From: Oscillospiraceae bacterium
GTDB lineage: Bacteria; Bacillota; Clostridia; Oscillospirales; Ruminococcaceae
Reading direction: 5' to 3'
Length of the DNA: 59,162 bases
NCBI GenBank assembly: GCA_017887325.1
Contig: JAGHIE010000015.1
Location: 1 to 59,162, forward strand
Position 1 is the stretch's first letter; every line of letters begins with the position of its first letter. Made by a program: the position numbers and the translations under genes. Of the stretch, positions 35,030 to 44,342 are shown one piece after another. Under the pieces are notes generated by a model that did no database searches, was not told the DNA's origin, and was given only the letters and a program-made list of their open reading frames with translations.

Positions 35030-35941
35030 CTATAAAACTTCTCTGTAATAAAAGTTTTTAATACCTATTATTGTACTTTCTGAAGTTGTAGGACTAACAT
35101 AGATGTTTAGTTTCTTATCAAGATTTTCTAAGAATGATTTTTCAAATAAGTTATAACTTTTTGAAATTTGTCCACCAATGATTAAATTATCAGGATTGAA
35201 AGACTTAACAAAAATATTCATAGCTTGTGCTAAATTAAAACCAAATGTTTCAAAAGTTTTTATGCTTAAATTATCACCGTTTAGTGCTTTATCAGCAATA
35301 GGTTTAACTTGATTTAAAGTTTCGCCAGTTAAATCTTTGTAAATTTTTAAAATACCTCTTGCAGAGATATAATCATCAATAATACTGTCTTTAAATTTTG
35401 TGCTGTAAATCCAACCATTTTCTGGAACATTATCACCATGTTTTATAAGTTTGCCATTATTTAAAAATGCAGAACCAACACCTGTACCAATACAAATAGC
35501 AATAGTTTTGCCGTTGTTTAGAGTATTTTCTTTAAATGTTTCACCAAAGGCATACATAGTAGCATCGTTTTCAAAGAATATAGCAAAATTTTCAGATATA
35601 TTAGATAAAACTTCTTTATCTAAATTTTTCATAAGTTCTTTTCTAACATTAACATCATAAATGCTTTCATATTTTGCTAAATCTTTTATTTTACAAATAC
35701 CATTTTCATAATCAAAAGGTCCAGGGAAACCTAAACCAATACCTAAAAGTTTGCTTTCTTTATCATATCTATCATATTCTTTTTTGATTACATTACATAA
35801 ATTATCAATGATAACTTCTTTAGACTTATCAGATAAAGAAGGGCATTCGTTAATAACATTGTCTAAAATTGTTCCGTTGTCTAATAAAACAGCTGATTTA
35901 ATATTTGTTCCACCAACATCTAAACAGATAAAATAATCCAT
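35030..35941 (-). CDS. ROK-family sugar kinase
   Basis: This 303-residue protein has the phosphate-binding loop LDVGGTNIKSAVLLD (residues 7-21), the sugar-binding LGIGLGFPGPFDYENG, the catalytic ENDATMYAFGE (aspartate base) and IAICIGTGVGSAFLNNGKL. It lacks the usual ROK zinc motif CGCGxxGC, so it belongs to a zinc-free branch. The substrate may be mannose, fructose, N-acetylmannosamine or glucose. The start has an AAAGGAAG site. It is divergent from the mannose-6-phosphate isomerase gene, so phosphorylation of mannose before isomerisation is the natural hypothesis. Confidence 0.85.
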   Translation of the reverse strand: MDYFICLDVGGTNIKSAVLLDNGTILDNVINECPSLSDKSKEVIIDNLCNVIKKEYDRYDKESKLLGIGLGFPGPFDYENGICKIKDLAKYESIYDVNVRKELMKNLDKEVLSNISENFAIFFENDATMYAFGETFKENTLNNGKTIAICIGTGVGSAFLNNGKLIKHGDNVPENGWIYSTKFKDSIIDDYISARGILKIYKDLTGETLNQVKPIADKALNGDNLSIKTFETFGFNLAQAMNIFVKSFNPDNLIIGGQISKSYNLFEKSFLENLDKKLNIYVSPTTSESTIIGIKNFYYREVL

Positions 35942-35967
35942 AAAAAAATCACTTCCTTTACTAAAAA

Positions 35968-36020
35968 TATTATAACATATAAAAATATATCTTGCAATAT
36001 GTTATAACATATGTTATAGT
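35968..36020. promoter_or_regulatory. Palindromic operators in the ROK / isomerase promoter
   Basis: Two overlapping perfect palindromes, TATGTTATAACATA (35998-36011) and ATAACATATGTTAT (36004-36017), overlie a possible promoter with TTGCAA (35993-35998) and TATAGT (36015-36020). A further half-site, TTATAACATA, is at 35970-35979. The nearby GntR-family protein is the first candidate to bind them. Confidence 0.5.
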
Positions 36021-36049
36021 ATAAGTGAAATAACAAGGAGGTTATAAAA

Positions 36050-37780
36050 ATGTCTTTATATAATAAATTCCCTATGACTGAAATTTCAGGTTATGAAAAT
36101 CAAGTGTTTGAAGGTAGTACAGCTATAAGAGAAAAAATCGAAAGCTTACAAGCTGGAAACTTAAAACATGTAACAGTAATTGATTGTTATGTAGGTGTTG
36201 ATGTACAAAAACTTTTTGAAGATGTAAAAGCTTTAAATTTTGACACAGTAATTTTTTCTAATGAATGTGCATACTCAGGTGATGAGTTAACAAGTAGAAT
36301 GCAAGAGTTCTTAACAGACGATAGAGTTTTTGGTATTATGAATACTAAAAAATTATCAGATTTTTTTATAGATGAAAAAATTGAGGAAGCTAGAAAAACA
36401 ATAGAAAATGCTAATGGTAAAGTTTTAGTTATCGGTGTAGGGGCATCACTTATCACTAAAGGTGATTTATATATATATGCTGACATTGCTCGTTGGGAAA
36501 TCCAATTAAGATACAGAGCTGGAATGCCAAACTGGAATGCAACAAATACAAATGACCCAATTTTATCAAAATACAAACGCGGTTTCTTTATGGAATGGAG
36601 AATTTGCGACAAACACAAAATAGAAAATTATGATAATTTTGATTTTGTTATTGACGCTGACAAACCAGAAAACCCAATAATGATAACATATGATTTATTT
36701 AGAAAATCTTTAGCAAAACTTGCAAACCAACCATTCAGATTAGTTCCATACTTTGACTCAGGTGTATGGGGTGGACAATGGATGAAAGATGTTTGTAATC
36801 TAGATAAATCTGTAGAAAACTATGCTTGGGCATTTGATGGTGTACCAGAAGAAAACAGTTTATTATTCAAATATGGCGAAACTGTTTTTGAAACACCTGC
36901 AATAAACTTAGTATTCTTAGAACCTCAAAAATTATTAGGTGAAAAAGTTTATGCAAGATACGGAAAAGAATTCCCAATCAGATTTGACTTCTTAGATACT
37001 ATGGGTGGTCAAAACTTATCATTACAAGTACACCCATTAACAGAATATATCCAACAAACATTTGGTATGCACTATACACAAGATGAAAGTTATTATATTC
37101 TAGATGCAACTGAAGATAGCTGTGTTTACTTAGGTGTTAAAAATGATGCTGATAAAGAAAGCATGATTAAAGATTTAAAAATTGCTCAAACAGGTGAAAA
37201 ACCATTTGATACAACAAAATATGTAAACAAAATTCCTGCTAAAAAACATGACCACTTCTTAATTCCAGCAGGTACAATGCACTGCTCTGGGGCTGATACA
37301 GTTGTATTGGAAATCAGTGCTACACCATACATCTTCACATTCAAATTATGGGACTGGGACAGATTAGGTTTAGATGGTTTACCAAGACCAGTACATATTG
37401 AACACGGTGAAAAAGTTATCAATATGAACAACAATACAGACTATGTAAATGAATACTTAGTAAACCACATTAAACCAATAGAAAAAGGTGAACACTACAC
37501 AGAAGAATCAACAGGTTTAACAAATAGACATAGTATTGAAACAAGAAGACATACTTTCACAGATACAGTTGTACATAAAACACACGGTAGTGTTAATATG
37601 TTAAACTTAGTTGAAGGTGACGAAGTTTATGTTGAAAGTATGAATGGCGAATTTGAACCATTTATCGTACACTATGCAGAAACTTTTGTAATTCCTGAAA
37701 ATGTAAAAGAATATAAAATTTCACCTACAGAAAAATCTAAAGGTCAAGAATTAAAAACTATTAAAGCGTTTATAAGATAA
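36050..37780 (+). CDS. Large class I mannose-6-phosphate isomerase with N-terminal kinase-like domain
   Basis: This 576-residue protein is about 250 residues longer than the shortest family members. The C-terminal part is a cupin-type phosphomannose isomerase with FRLVPYFDSGVWGGQWM, LSLQVHPLTEYI, DESYYILDATEDS and HDHFLIPAGTMHCSGAD, where the Gln-His and Glu-His residues bind zinc. The N-terminal 200 residues (GNLKHVTVIDCYVG, TVIFSNECAYSGDEL) look like a uridine-kinase-like fold, but I see no intact P-loop. The architecture is known from Firmicutes. It converts mannose 6-phosphate to fructose 6-phosphate. The start follows AAGGAGG. The GntR gene follows 16 bases later. Confidence 0.85.
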   Translation: MSLYNKFPMTEISGYENQVFEGSTAIREKIESLQAGNLKHVTVIDCYVGVDVQKLFEDVKALNFDTVIFSNECAYSGDELTSRMQEFLTDDRVFGIMNTKKLSDFFIDEKIEEARKTIENANGKVLVIGVGASLITKGDLYIYADIARWEIQLRYRAGMPNWNATNTNDPILSKYKRGFFMEWRICDKHKIENYDNFDFVIDADKPENPIMITYDLFRKSLAKLANQPFRLVPYFDSGVWGGQWMKDVCNLDKSVENYAWAFDGVPEENSLLFKYGETVFETPAINLVFLEPQKLLGEKVYARYGKEFPIRFDFLDTMGGQNLSLQVHPLTEYIQQTFGMHYTQDESYYILDATEDSCVYLGVKNDADKESMIKDLKIAQTGEKPFDTTKYVNKIPAKKHDHFLIPAGTMHCSGADTVVLEISATPYIFTFKLWDWDRLGLDGLPRPVHIEHGEKVINMNNNTDYVNEYLVNHIKPIEKGEHYTEESTGLTNRHSIETRRHTFTDTVVHKTHGSVNMLNLVEGDEVYVESMNGEFEPFIVHYAETFVIPENVKEYKISPTEKSKGQELKTIKAFIR

Positions 37781-37796
37781 GCAAAGGTTGTAATAT

Positions 37797-38513
37797 ATGA
37801 GTAAGTCAACATTAAAAGATAACTTAGTAAATATCATTAGAAATGAAATTGAAAATGGTGTTTATGAAGTTAATGATATGTTACCAAGAGAGATAGATTA
37901 TCAAGAAAAATATGGAATAAGTAGGATAACAGTTCGTTCTGCAATGAGCGAACTGCAATCCCTAGGATATATAGAAAAGATAAAAGGTAAAGGTACTTTT
38001 GTAAGAAGAACAAAGATATCAGAACCACTTTTAAAAATTGATGGAACATCTCCACAAATGAAAGCAAAAGGGTTAATTCCTAAAGTTGAAGAAGCGAGTA
38101 TTTCTATTATCGGTGCAGACAAAAGTTTGGCAAAGATTTTTAATATTCCTTTGAATACACCTCTTTACAAACTAGATAGAATTAGATTTTTAAATGATGT
38201 TAAAATAGGATATTTTACAAGTTATTTGCGTTCAGACTATACATTAAGTTTAGACTCTAGTATTTATAATACAATGCTTTTATATCCATACTTGGAAAAA
38301 ACTCATAATATAGTTGTTAATAAGGTTGAACAATCACTAAGTGCAACTTTGGCTGATAAAGATATTGCCAAAAGATTAAATTGTGATGTTAATGAAGCAA
38401 TTTTAGTTTTAAAAAGACGAGCATATATAAGTGATTTTCAAACTCCTTATGAATATACAATAGCTAGATATATTGGTTCAAAATATGAGTATTATTTAGA
38501 GTTAGAAAGATAG
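37797..38513 (+). CDS. GntR-family regulator with UTRA domain (HutC type)
   Basis: This 238-residue protein has the GntR helix-turn-helix at residues 1-70 (MLPREIDYQEKYGISRITVR, then SAMSELQSLGYIEKIKGKGT and FVRR). A UTRA sugar-sensing domain of about 150 residues follows, ending with YEYTIARYIGSKYEYYLELER. Members such as NagR and TreR repress sugar catabolic genes until a phosphorylated sugar binds. It is cotranscribed with the isomerase gene and precedes the alpha-mannosidase gene. The palindromes at 35998-36017 and the inverted repeat at 38520-38542 are candidate sites. Confidence 0.9.
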   Translation: MSKSTLKDNLVNIIRNEIENGVYEVNDMLPREIDYQEKYGISRITVRSAMSELQSLGYIEKIKGKGTFVRRTKISEPLLKIDGTSPQMKAKGLIPKVEEASISIIGADKSLAKIFNIPLNTPLYKLDRIRFLNDVKIGYFTSYLRSDYTLSLDSSIYNTMLLYPYLEKTHNIVVNKVEQSLSATLADKDIAKRLNCDVNEAILVLKRRAYISDFQTPYEYTIARYIGSKYEYYLELER

Positions 38514-38519
38514 ATTTTT

Positions 38520-38542
38520 AATATTGTATTAAATACGATATT
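38520..38542. promoter_or_regulatory. Inverted repeat upstream of the alpha-mannosidase gene
   Basis: AATATTGTATT (38520-38530) and AATACGATATT (38532-38542) are inverted copies with one mismatch, about 80 bases before the GH38 start. It may be an operator. The half-sites differ from those at 35998-36017, so a common regulator is not proven. A weak -10 (TATAAT, 38551-38556) follows. Confidence 0.4.
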
Positions 38543-38620
38543 AATTGTAATATAATTTCTAAAAAGTATAATAATTGTAGTGAAAATATAAGAAAAAATT
38601 AGAAAGGTAAGGGATTGGTC

Positions 38621-41002
38621 ATGAAAAAATTTGACATTTATGTTGTACACCATTCTCACACAGACATTGGTTACACAGACTTACAAGAAGTTGTAATTTT
38701 AAATCAAGTAGACTATATCAAATCTGCTATTAAATATTTAGATGAAGCATACGCTAACAACACATGCGTAAAAGACTTCAAATGGAACTGTGAAACATAT
38801 TATTGTGTAGAAAGATTTTTTGAAGAATGCACAGAAGAAGAAAGAGAAAGCTTTATCAAATATGTTAAATTAGGAAACATTGGTTTATCTGCAACATATT
38901 TAAACTTCAACGATCTTATCGATAAAAATGTTTTAACAAAAAGAACTAGAGAAGCAGTAGAATTATTTAAAAAAGAAGATGTAAACTTTAATGTAGCAAT
39001 GAACGCTGACATAAACGGTATTTCTTTAGGTGCATTAGACGCATTTTTAGATAATGGTGTAGAATTCTTATACACAAACATTCACTGCCACCATGGTATG
39101 TATCCTTTATACCAAAACCAACAACCATACTTCTGGGAAAACAAAGCTGGTAAAAAATTATTGGTATGGAGTGGTGAACACTACAATTTAGGTAATGTTA
39201 TGGGCTTAGTAGAAAATAAAGCTCCAAACTTTATGACACAAAACTATCAAAGCAGTGGCGAGAAAAAAGCTCATGTTGATGTTGTAAAAGACAATATTAG
39301 GGAATACATTGATTTATGTTTAGAACATGGTTATAAATATGACTTTATTCCTATGTCAGTTTCAGGTGTATTTAGTGATAATGCTCCTCCAAACTTAGAA
39401 ATCATTGAATTAATCACAGAATTTAATAAAAAATACGGTGAAGAAATTCACATTGAAATGGTAACAGTTGCTCAACTTTATGAAAAAATTAAAGATAAAG
39501 TTGCTGACAGCAATACATATAAAGGTGACTTAACAGACTGGTGGGCACACGGTGTTCCAAGTACACCATATTCTGCAAAACACTACAAAGAAGCACAAAG
39601 AATGTACAATTTGTGTGAAAGAATGGACCCAGAACACAAAATTATCTCTGAAAAATTTGAAAGAGAAGCAGAAGACAACATTATGTTATATGCTGAACAC
39701 ACATGGGGACATTCATCAACAATTACAAACCCATACGACACAATGGTATTAAACTTAGATATGAGAAATGCAAGCTATGCTTCTAAAGCTCACGAAGCAA
39801 GTGCTAAAAACTTATACAAAGTTAAACAATCAATGGGTGACAAATTAAGATACTACGATAGAGATGGTAAAATCAAAGCTACAAACACAGTAAACGAAAA
39901 AACAACTGCTGTTGTAGAATTCTATATCGAAGTTTGGGCTTATGGCGATATCGTATTAGAAAACGCTGAAACTCACGAAGTTATGAAAACACAAATTTCA
40001 TCTCATCCAAGAGGAGTTTTAGTAAGCTTTATAGATACTTTTGAACCAAACGAAGCTAAAATCTACACATACAGAGAAGTAGAAAAGAAAGCTGATACAA
40101 TTAACTCAAGAGTAGCTTACTCTGGTTCTGAAAGAGTTAGAGATATTGTAAATGATTATGATAAAGTAACATATACTTTACCATATGGTATCGAAAACGA
40201 CTTCTTCAAAATCGGTTATGAAATCGGAACAGGTATTACAACATTCTACAACAAAAAATTAGATTGTGAAATGCTAAAACAAGGAGATGCAAAATTCTTT
40301 ACACCTGTTTATGAAAATACAGAAATTAGAACAGATGTATATGAAGAAAGAAGACTTTTAGGTAGAAATATCAGAGGCTTACACGCTAAAAAATACATCG
40401 GTGAATTATCAGATATAAAAATCATTGATAATGGTCCTGTGTTTAAAACAGTTGAATTAGTATATAACTTAGAAGGTACATACTTTAGTTCAATCGTAAT
40501 CAAAATGTTTAATGATATTCCAAGAATAGACTTCAAATATAAAGTTGCTAAAACATATTCTGAAGCTATTGAAAACTTATTATTACCACTTGCATTAAAT
40601 GTAGAAAAAGAAACATACATTGATAAGAGTGCTGTATCTTTCAAATGTGGTGTTGAACAAATTCCTGGTACATGTATGGAATACTACTTAGTAGATACTG
40701 GTGTTGTTTATAAAACAGACAAAGCTAACATCGAAATTAATACATTAGACGCACCAATGATTTACGCTGGTGAACTAAAACATCACCCAATCTTATTATG
40801 TGATAATAAAGAAGAAAACAACAAACGCGATATTTACTCATGGATTATGAATAATATTTGGGAAACAAACTTCAAAATGGATTTATCTGGTGCAACAGAA
40901 TATTGTTACTCATTAACAATGTCAGATGCAAGAGATGTTGATGAAAGTTTTGAAAGCATGAGAAACAACTACAACAGAATTATCACATTTATGATTGACT
41001 AA
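38621..41002 (+). CDS. GH38 alpha-mannosidase
   Basis: This 794-residue protein has the GH38 signature HHSHTDIGYTD at residues 10-20, with the zinc-binding His and Asp. The nucleophile strand NADINGISLGALDAF follows with D130, then YTNIHCHHGMYP. The latter half is the beta-sandwich domain of the family (YNKKLDCEMLK, SSIVIKMFNDIPRIDFKYKV). There is no signal peptide, so it cleaves imported mannose oligosaccharides in the cytoplasm. I start it at the ATG at 38621 with AAGGG eight bases upstream. Its codons use more C at the third position than its neighbours, suggesting high expression. It ends at a strong terminator. Confidence 0.93.
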   Translation: MKKFDIYVVHHSHTDIGYTDLQEVVILNQVDYIKSAIKYLDEAYANNTCVKDFKWNCETYYCVERFFEECTEEERESFIKYVKLGNIGLSATYLNFNDLIDKNVLTKRTREAVELFKKEDVNFNVAMNADINGISLGALDAFLDNGVEFLYTNIHCHHGMYPLYQNQQPYFWENKAGKKLLVWSGEHYNLGNVMGLVENKAPNFMTQNYQSSGEKKAHVDVVKDNIREYIDLCLEHGYKYDFIPMSVSGVFSDNAPPNLEIIELITEFNKKYGEEIHIEMVTVAQLYEKIKDKVADSNTYKGDLTDWWAHGVPSTPYSAKHYKEAQRMYNLCERMDPEHKIISEKFEREAEDNIMLYAEHTWGHSSTITNPYDTMVLNLDMRNASYASKAHEASAKNLYKVKQSMGDKLRYYDRDGKIKATNTVNEKTTAVVEFYIEVWAYGDIVLENAETHEVMKTQISSHPRGVLVSFIDTFEPNEAKIYTYREVEKKADTINSRVAYSGSERVRDIVNDYDKVTYTLPYGIENDFFKIGYEIGTGITTFYNKKLDCEMLKQGDAKFFTPVYENTEIRTDVYEERRLLGRNIRGLHAKKYIGELSDIKIIDNGPVFKTVELVYNLEGTYFSSIVIKMFNDIPRIDFKYKVAKTYSEAIENLLLPLALNVEKETYIDKSAVSFKCGVEQIPGTCMEYYLVDTGVVYKTDKANIEINTLDAPMIYAGELKHHPILLCDNKEENNKRDIYSWIMNNIWETNFKMDLSGATEYCYSLTMSDARDVDESFESMRNNYNRIITFMID

Positions 41003-41012
41003 TAATTAAATT

Positions 41013-41043
41013 AAAAGAGTTAGGATTTAATCCTAACTCTTTT
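41013..41043 (+). terminator. Terminator after the GH38 gene
   Basis: AAAAGAGTTAGGATT (41013-41027) and AATCCTAACTCTTTT (41029-41043) form a perfect 15-bp hairpin followed by T residues. Confidence 0.88.
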
Positions 41044-41131
41044 TTGGTTGTTTTAGTAAAATAAAAGCTGTGTACAAATTAAATTTGATATTATATAATT
41101 AAATAAAAATTTAGTTTAGGAAAGAATTATT

Positions 41132-41794
41132 ATGAAGATATATATAATTGAAGATGACATTGTATTAAGAAAAGAACTTGTAAAATTATTGAGCTTATAT
41201 AATTATGAATGTAGTTATGATGATGATTATGAAAATATAATAAGTTTGGCGTTAAAATCAAATGCAGACTTGATTTTATTAGACATAAACTTACCATTTT
41301 TTGATGGTTATCACATATGCAGGGAAATAAGAAAAGTGTCTGATATACCTATAATTGTTGTAACAAGTAGAAGTACAGATATGGACGAACTTATGAGCAT
41401 GAATTTAGGTGCAGATGATTTTATAACAAAGCCATACAACACTCAGATATTACTTGCAAGAATTGCAAATTTGCTAAAGAGAAGTAGTGGCAAAAACAAT
41501 GCAGAGTTGTCAGAATATAAGGGCGTAAAACTTGATATTGGGAAAAGTATGATTTATTATCAAAATAAAGAAATCGAACTTACAAAAAATGAAATGAAGA
41601 TATTTTCTGTTATGATAAAAAATATTGGAAGAATAGTTTCAAGAGATGAGCTTATGAATGAGCTTTGGCAGTCTGATGAGTTTGTAGATGACAATACATT
41701 AACAGTTAATGTAAATAGACTTAGAAAAAAACTAAATGAAATTGGAGCAACAGACTTTATCAAAACAAAAAGAGGACAAGGATATATAATATGA
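41132..41794 (+). CDS. BceR-type response regulator
   Basis: This 220-residue OmpR-family regulator has the receiver acidic pair EDD at residues 7-9, phospho-acceptor D51 in LILLDINLPFFDG and lysine in ITKPYNTQ. The C-terminal winged helix includes IELTKNEMKIFSVMIKN, NTLTVNVNRLRKKL and RGQGYII. It overlaps the kinase gene by four bases (ATGA). The set of kinase, regulator and BceAB-type transporter is the layout of bacitracin- and peptide-antibiotic resistance modules. A promoter with TGTACA, 17 bases and TATAAT (41071-41099) precedes it. Confidence 0.92.
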   Translation: MKIYIIEDDIVLRKELVKLLSLYNYECSYDDDYENIISLALKSNADLILLDINLPFFDGYHICREIRKVSDIPIIVVTSRSTDMDELMSMNLGADDFITKPYNTQILLARIANLLKRSSGKNNAELSEYKGVKLDIGKSMIYYQNKEIELTKNEMKIFSVMIKNIGRIVSRDELMNELWQSDEFVDDNTLTVNVNRLRKKLNEIGATDFIKTKRGQGYII

Positions 41795-42804
41795 ACTTTG
41801 GAAAATTTATAAAAGAAAAAATTGTATTTATAATATTTCAGTTATGTATAGTATTATTTTTTGCTTTTGTTTTAAATAGCGTTCAAATACATATAAGTAT
41901 AATTATTTATATATGTGTGTGCGTGATGTTGTTGACATTAGGTGTGTTAATATATGAATATGTAAGGCGAAAAATTTACTATAAAAAAGTTTATGCTTTG
42001 CTTGACCAGTTGGATAAAAAATATTTTTTATCCACGGTATTAGAAGAAGGAGATTTTCAAGAAAGTGAAATTCTTTTTGATATATTAGGACAAATATCAA
42101 AGTCTATGAACGATGAAATAGCAAAGCATAAAATTATAAATAGTGAATACAGAGATTATATAGAAACTTGGATACACGAAATAAAATTGCCGATTTCTTG
42201 TATTAGTTTGATTTGTGAAAATGACAAGAACGATACTACAAAATCAATTCAAAATGAATTATCAAGAATAGACAGTTATGTTGAGCAAGCATTATTTTAC
42301 GCCAGAAGTACAAATTTAGAAAAAGATTATTCTATAAGACAAGTTAATTTAGATAGATTAGTAAAAGACACTATAAAAAAACAATCTAAACAACTTATTA
42401 GCTTAAAAGCTCATTTAGATTTTAACAACCTTGAAAAAGAAGTGTACTGTGATACAAAGTGGTTGGTGTTTATTTTAGGACAAATCATATCAAACAGTAT
42501 AAAATACAGAAAAAAAGAGTTAACATTAAATTTTAGTGCAGTAGAAAATGATGATAATATTATTTTAAAGATAAAAGATAATGGTATAGGAATATCACAA
42601 AGTGATATTGGCAGAGTTTTTGATAAAGGATTTACTGGCGAAAGTGGAAGAATATATGGTAAATCAACAGGTATAGGTTTGTATTTATGCAAAAAACTTT
42701 GTGATAAGATGAATTTACAAATTGATATAAAATCTGAACAAGGACGGTGGACAGAGGTTTCAATTATTTTTCCAAAAGATAGTCGAATATTGTTGCAAAA
42801 TTAA
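41791..42804 (+). CDS. BceS-type intramembrane-sensing histidine kinase
   Basis: This 337-residue kinase has two membrane segments (about residues 11-29 and 35-56) with almost no extracellular loop, the hallmark of intramembrane-sensing kinases. The phospho-acceptor box is ETWIHEIKLPISCISL with H129, typical of the BceS group. The ATP-binding boxes are LGQIISNSIKYRK, KDNGIGISQSDIGRVFDKG and STGIGLYLCKKL. It senses through the partner transporter. The start overlaps the regulator stop. Confidence 0.92.
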   Translation: MNFGKFIKEKIVFIIFQLCIVLFFAFVLNSVQIHISIIIYICVCVMLLTLGVLIYEYVRRKIYYKKVYALLDQLDKKYFLSTVLEEGDFQESEILFDILGQISKSMNDEIAKHKIINSEYRDYIETWIHEIKLPISCISLICENDKNDTTKSIQNELSRIDSYVEQALFYARSTNLEKDYSIRQVNLDRLVKDTIKKQSKQLISLKAHLDFNNLEKEVYCDTKWLVFILGQIISNSIKYRKKELTLNFSAVENDDNIILKIKDNGIGISQSDIGRVFDKGFTGESGRIYGKSTGIGLYLCKKLCDKMNLQIDIKSEQGRWTEVSIIFPKDSRILLQN

Positions 42805-42893
42805 AGAAATATACAAAAATTATCTTAAAAATATAAATATTATAAAGGTATCCTATGATGTATTGCTAATATATGTTATATGGAGGAATACAT

Positions 42894-43445
42894 ATGAGTA
42901 TTTTAAATGAGTTTGTAGAAATTTTATCAGGAGAGTTTGATAACTCAGAACAATATGAAATAATGAAAGAAAAAGGAGTGGACAACTTTCCTTTTGCTGA
43001 ACATATAAACACAGTTTGTAATGATAAAATAGCAGGATTGCCTGAAAATTTTGAAGGTTTGTTTTTAGTAGAAGAAAGTTATTATACAGTAAACGGCAAA
43101 ACAAATAATTCACCACATTTGTTTTTATTTACTGAAGAAAATGGGGAAGCTAAATTAACTTCTTACGAAGTGCCAGAACCATATGATAAAACAAATTTTA
43201 CATATAAACAAATTGAAACTATAAATTATGATGACTTAAAATTATCAGAAAAATTTACTCCAGCTATTTATAAATTAAATAATGGCGTTTGGGAAGGTGG
43301 AAGTGTTAGTATGTTTTCACCTGTTGTTAAATTTACTTTGTTTGAAAGATTTTCAAAAGAGCAATTAGAAGTAAGCGAAAAGATAGAAGTAAATGGCAAA
43401 AAAACTTTTGGATATGACGAAGCTATCATCTATAAAAGAAAATAA
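42894..43445 (+). CDS. Unrecognised small beta-rich protein within the Bce-type module
   Basis: I do not recognise this 183-residue protein. It lacks a signal peptide and membrane segment. It starts at the ATG at 42894, which follows a clear GGAGG. The frame remains open 21 bases upstream. The sequence alternates short strands (GLFLVEESYYTVNG, PHLFLFTEENGEAKL, PVVKFTLFERF) that suggest a barrel, perhaps distantly like CpeT/CpcT proteins, though this is not secure. It lies between the kinase gene and the BceAB-type genes and ends at its own terminator. It may be unrelated to resistance. Confidence 0.7.
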   Translation: MSILNEFVEILSGEFDNSEQYEIMKEKGVDNFPFAEHINTVCNDKIAGLPENFEGLFLVEESYYTVNGKTNNSPHLFLFTEENGEAKLTSYEVPEPYDKTNFTYKQIETINYDDLKLSEKFTPAIYKLNNGVWEGGSVSMFSPVVKFTLFERFSKEQLEVSEKIEVNGKKTFGYDEAIIYKRK

Positions 43446-43476
43446 AAAAAGAGCTGTTTATAACAGCTCTTTTTTT
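43444..43476 (+). terminator. Terminator
   Basis: GAGCTGTT (43451-43458) and AACAGCTC (43462-43469) pair, flanked by seven A and seven T residues. It separates the small beta-rich gene from the BceA-type gene. Confidence 0.88.
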
Positions 43477-43514
43477 ATGTGACAAAATTGTTAGTTTAGT
43501 GTAAGATAAATCGA

Positions 43515-43543
43515 TGTTAAAAGTATTTTTAAGATGATATAAT
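43515..43543 (+). promoter_or_regulatory. Promoter of the BceAB-type genes
   Basis: TGTTAA (43515-43520), a 17-base spacer and TATAAT (43538-43543) form a promoter with a good -10 and a poor -35 box. Such promoters need an activator, here probably the BceR-type protein binding in the 38 bases between the terminator and the -35 box. Confidence 0.55.
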
Positions 43544-43577
43544 GTGAACATAGAAAATATTGAAAAGGGGTTTTTAT

Positions 43578-44342
43578 ATGAATACTACTTTAAAGGTGGA
43601 AAACCTTGAAAAATATTATGGAAGCAAAGGAAATATAACAAAAGCAGTTGATAATATAAGTTTTAATGTTTCACAAGGTGAGTATATAGGAATAATGGGT
43701 GCGTCCGGAAGTGGTAAAACTACACTTTTAAACTGCATTTCTACAATAGATACAGCAACATCTGGTCATATATTTATTGACGGCAAAGATATAACTAACA
43801 TGAAATCAAAAGACTTATCAAAGTTTAGAAGGGAAAAATTGGGATTTATATTCCAAGATTTTAACTTGCTAGATACACTAACAGCATTTGAAAATATTGC
43901 ACTTGCACTAACAATAACAAAAACATCACCTAAAAATATAGAAAAACGAGTTTTTGAAGTTGCAAAACTTTTAGATATTACAGATGTTTTGAGAAAATAT
44001 CCATATCAAATGTCAGGAGGACAAAAGCAAAGAGTTGCATCAGCAAGAGCAATTATAACAAATCCAACACTAATACTAGCAGACGAACCAACAGGAGCTT
44101 TGGACTCTAAAAGTGCAAGATTATTGCTTGAAAGTTTTGAAAATTTAAATAACGAAATTAATGCTACAATTTTAATGGTAACACACGACGCATTTACAGC
44201 AAGTTATTGTAAAAGAATTTTATTTATAAAAGACGGTAAAATTTTTAATGAGATAGTGAAAGGTAATGAAACAAGAAAAGAATTTTTTGACAGAATAATG
44301 GAAGTTATCGCACTATTAGGGGGTGACTTAAATGCTAACTAA
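43578..44342 (+). CDS. BceA-type ABC transporter ATPase
   Basis: This 254-residue ATPase has the Walker A GASGSGKTTLLNCISTID (about residues 40-57), the Q-loop FIFQDFNLLDTLTAFENIAL, the signature MSGGQKQRVASARAI and the Walker B LILADEPTGALDSKSA. This is the MacB/BceA-like group that drives peptide-antibiotic resistance transporters. I start it at the ATG at 43578 with AAAGGGG upstream. A longer frame from 43560 has no ribosome binding site. The stop overlaps the permease start by 11 bases. Confidence 0.93.
   Translation: MNTTLKVENLEKYYGSKGNITKAVDNISFNVSQGEYIGIMGASGSGKTTLLNCISTIDTATSGHIFIDGKDITNMKSKDLSKFRREKLGFIFQDFNLLDTLTAFENIALALTITKTSPKNIEKRVFEVAKLLDITDVLRKYPYQMSGGQKQRVASARAIITNPTLILADEPTGALDSKSARLLLESFENLNNEINATILMVTHDAFTASYCKRILFIKDGKIFNEIVKGNETRKEFFDRIMEVIALLGGDLNAN

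Noticed and set aside
39552-39752. Alternative plus-strand frame inside the GH38 gene
   Set aside because: It lies wholly within a well-supported gene in another frame and has low-complexity content with no ribosome binding site.
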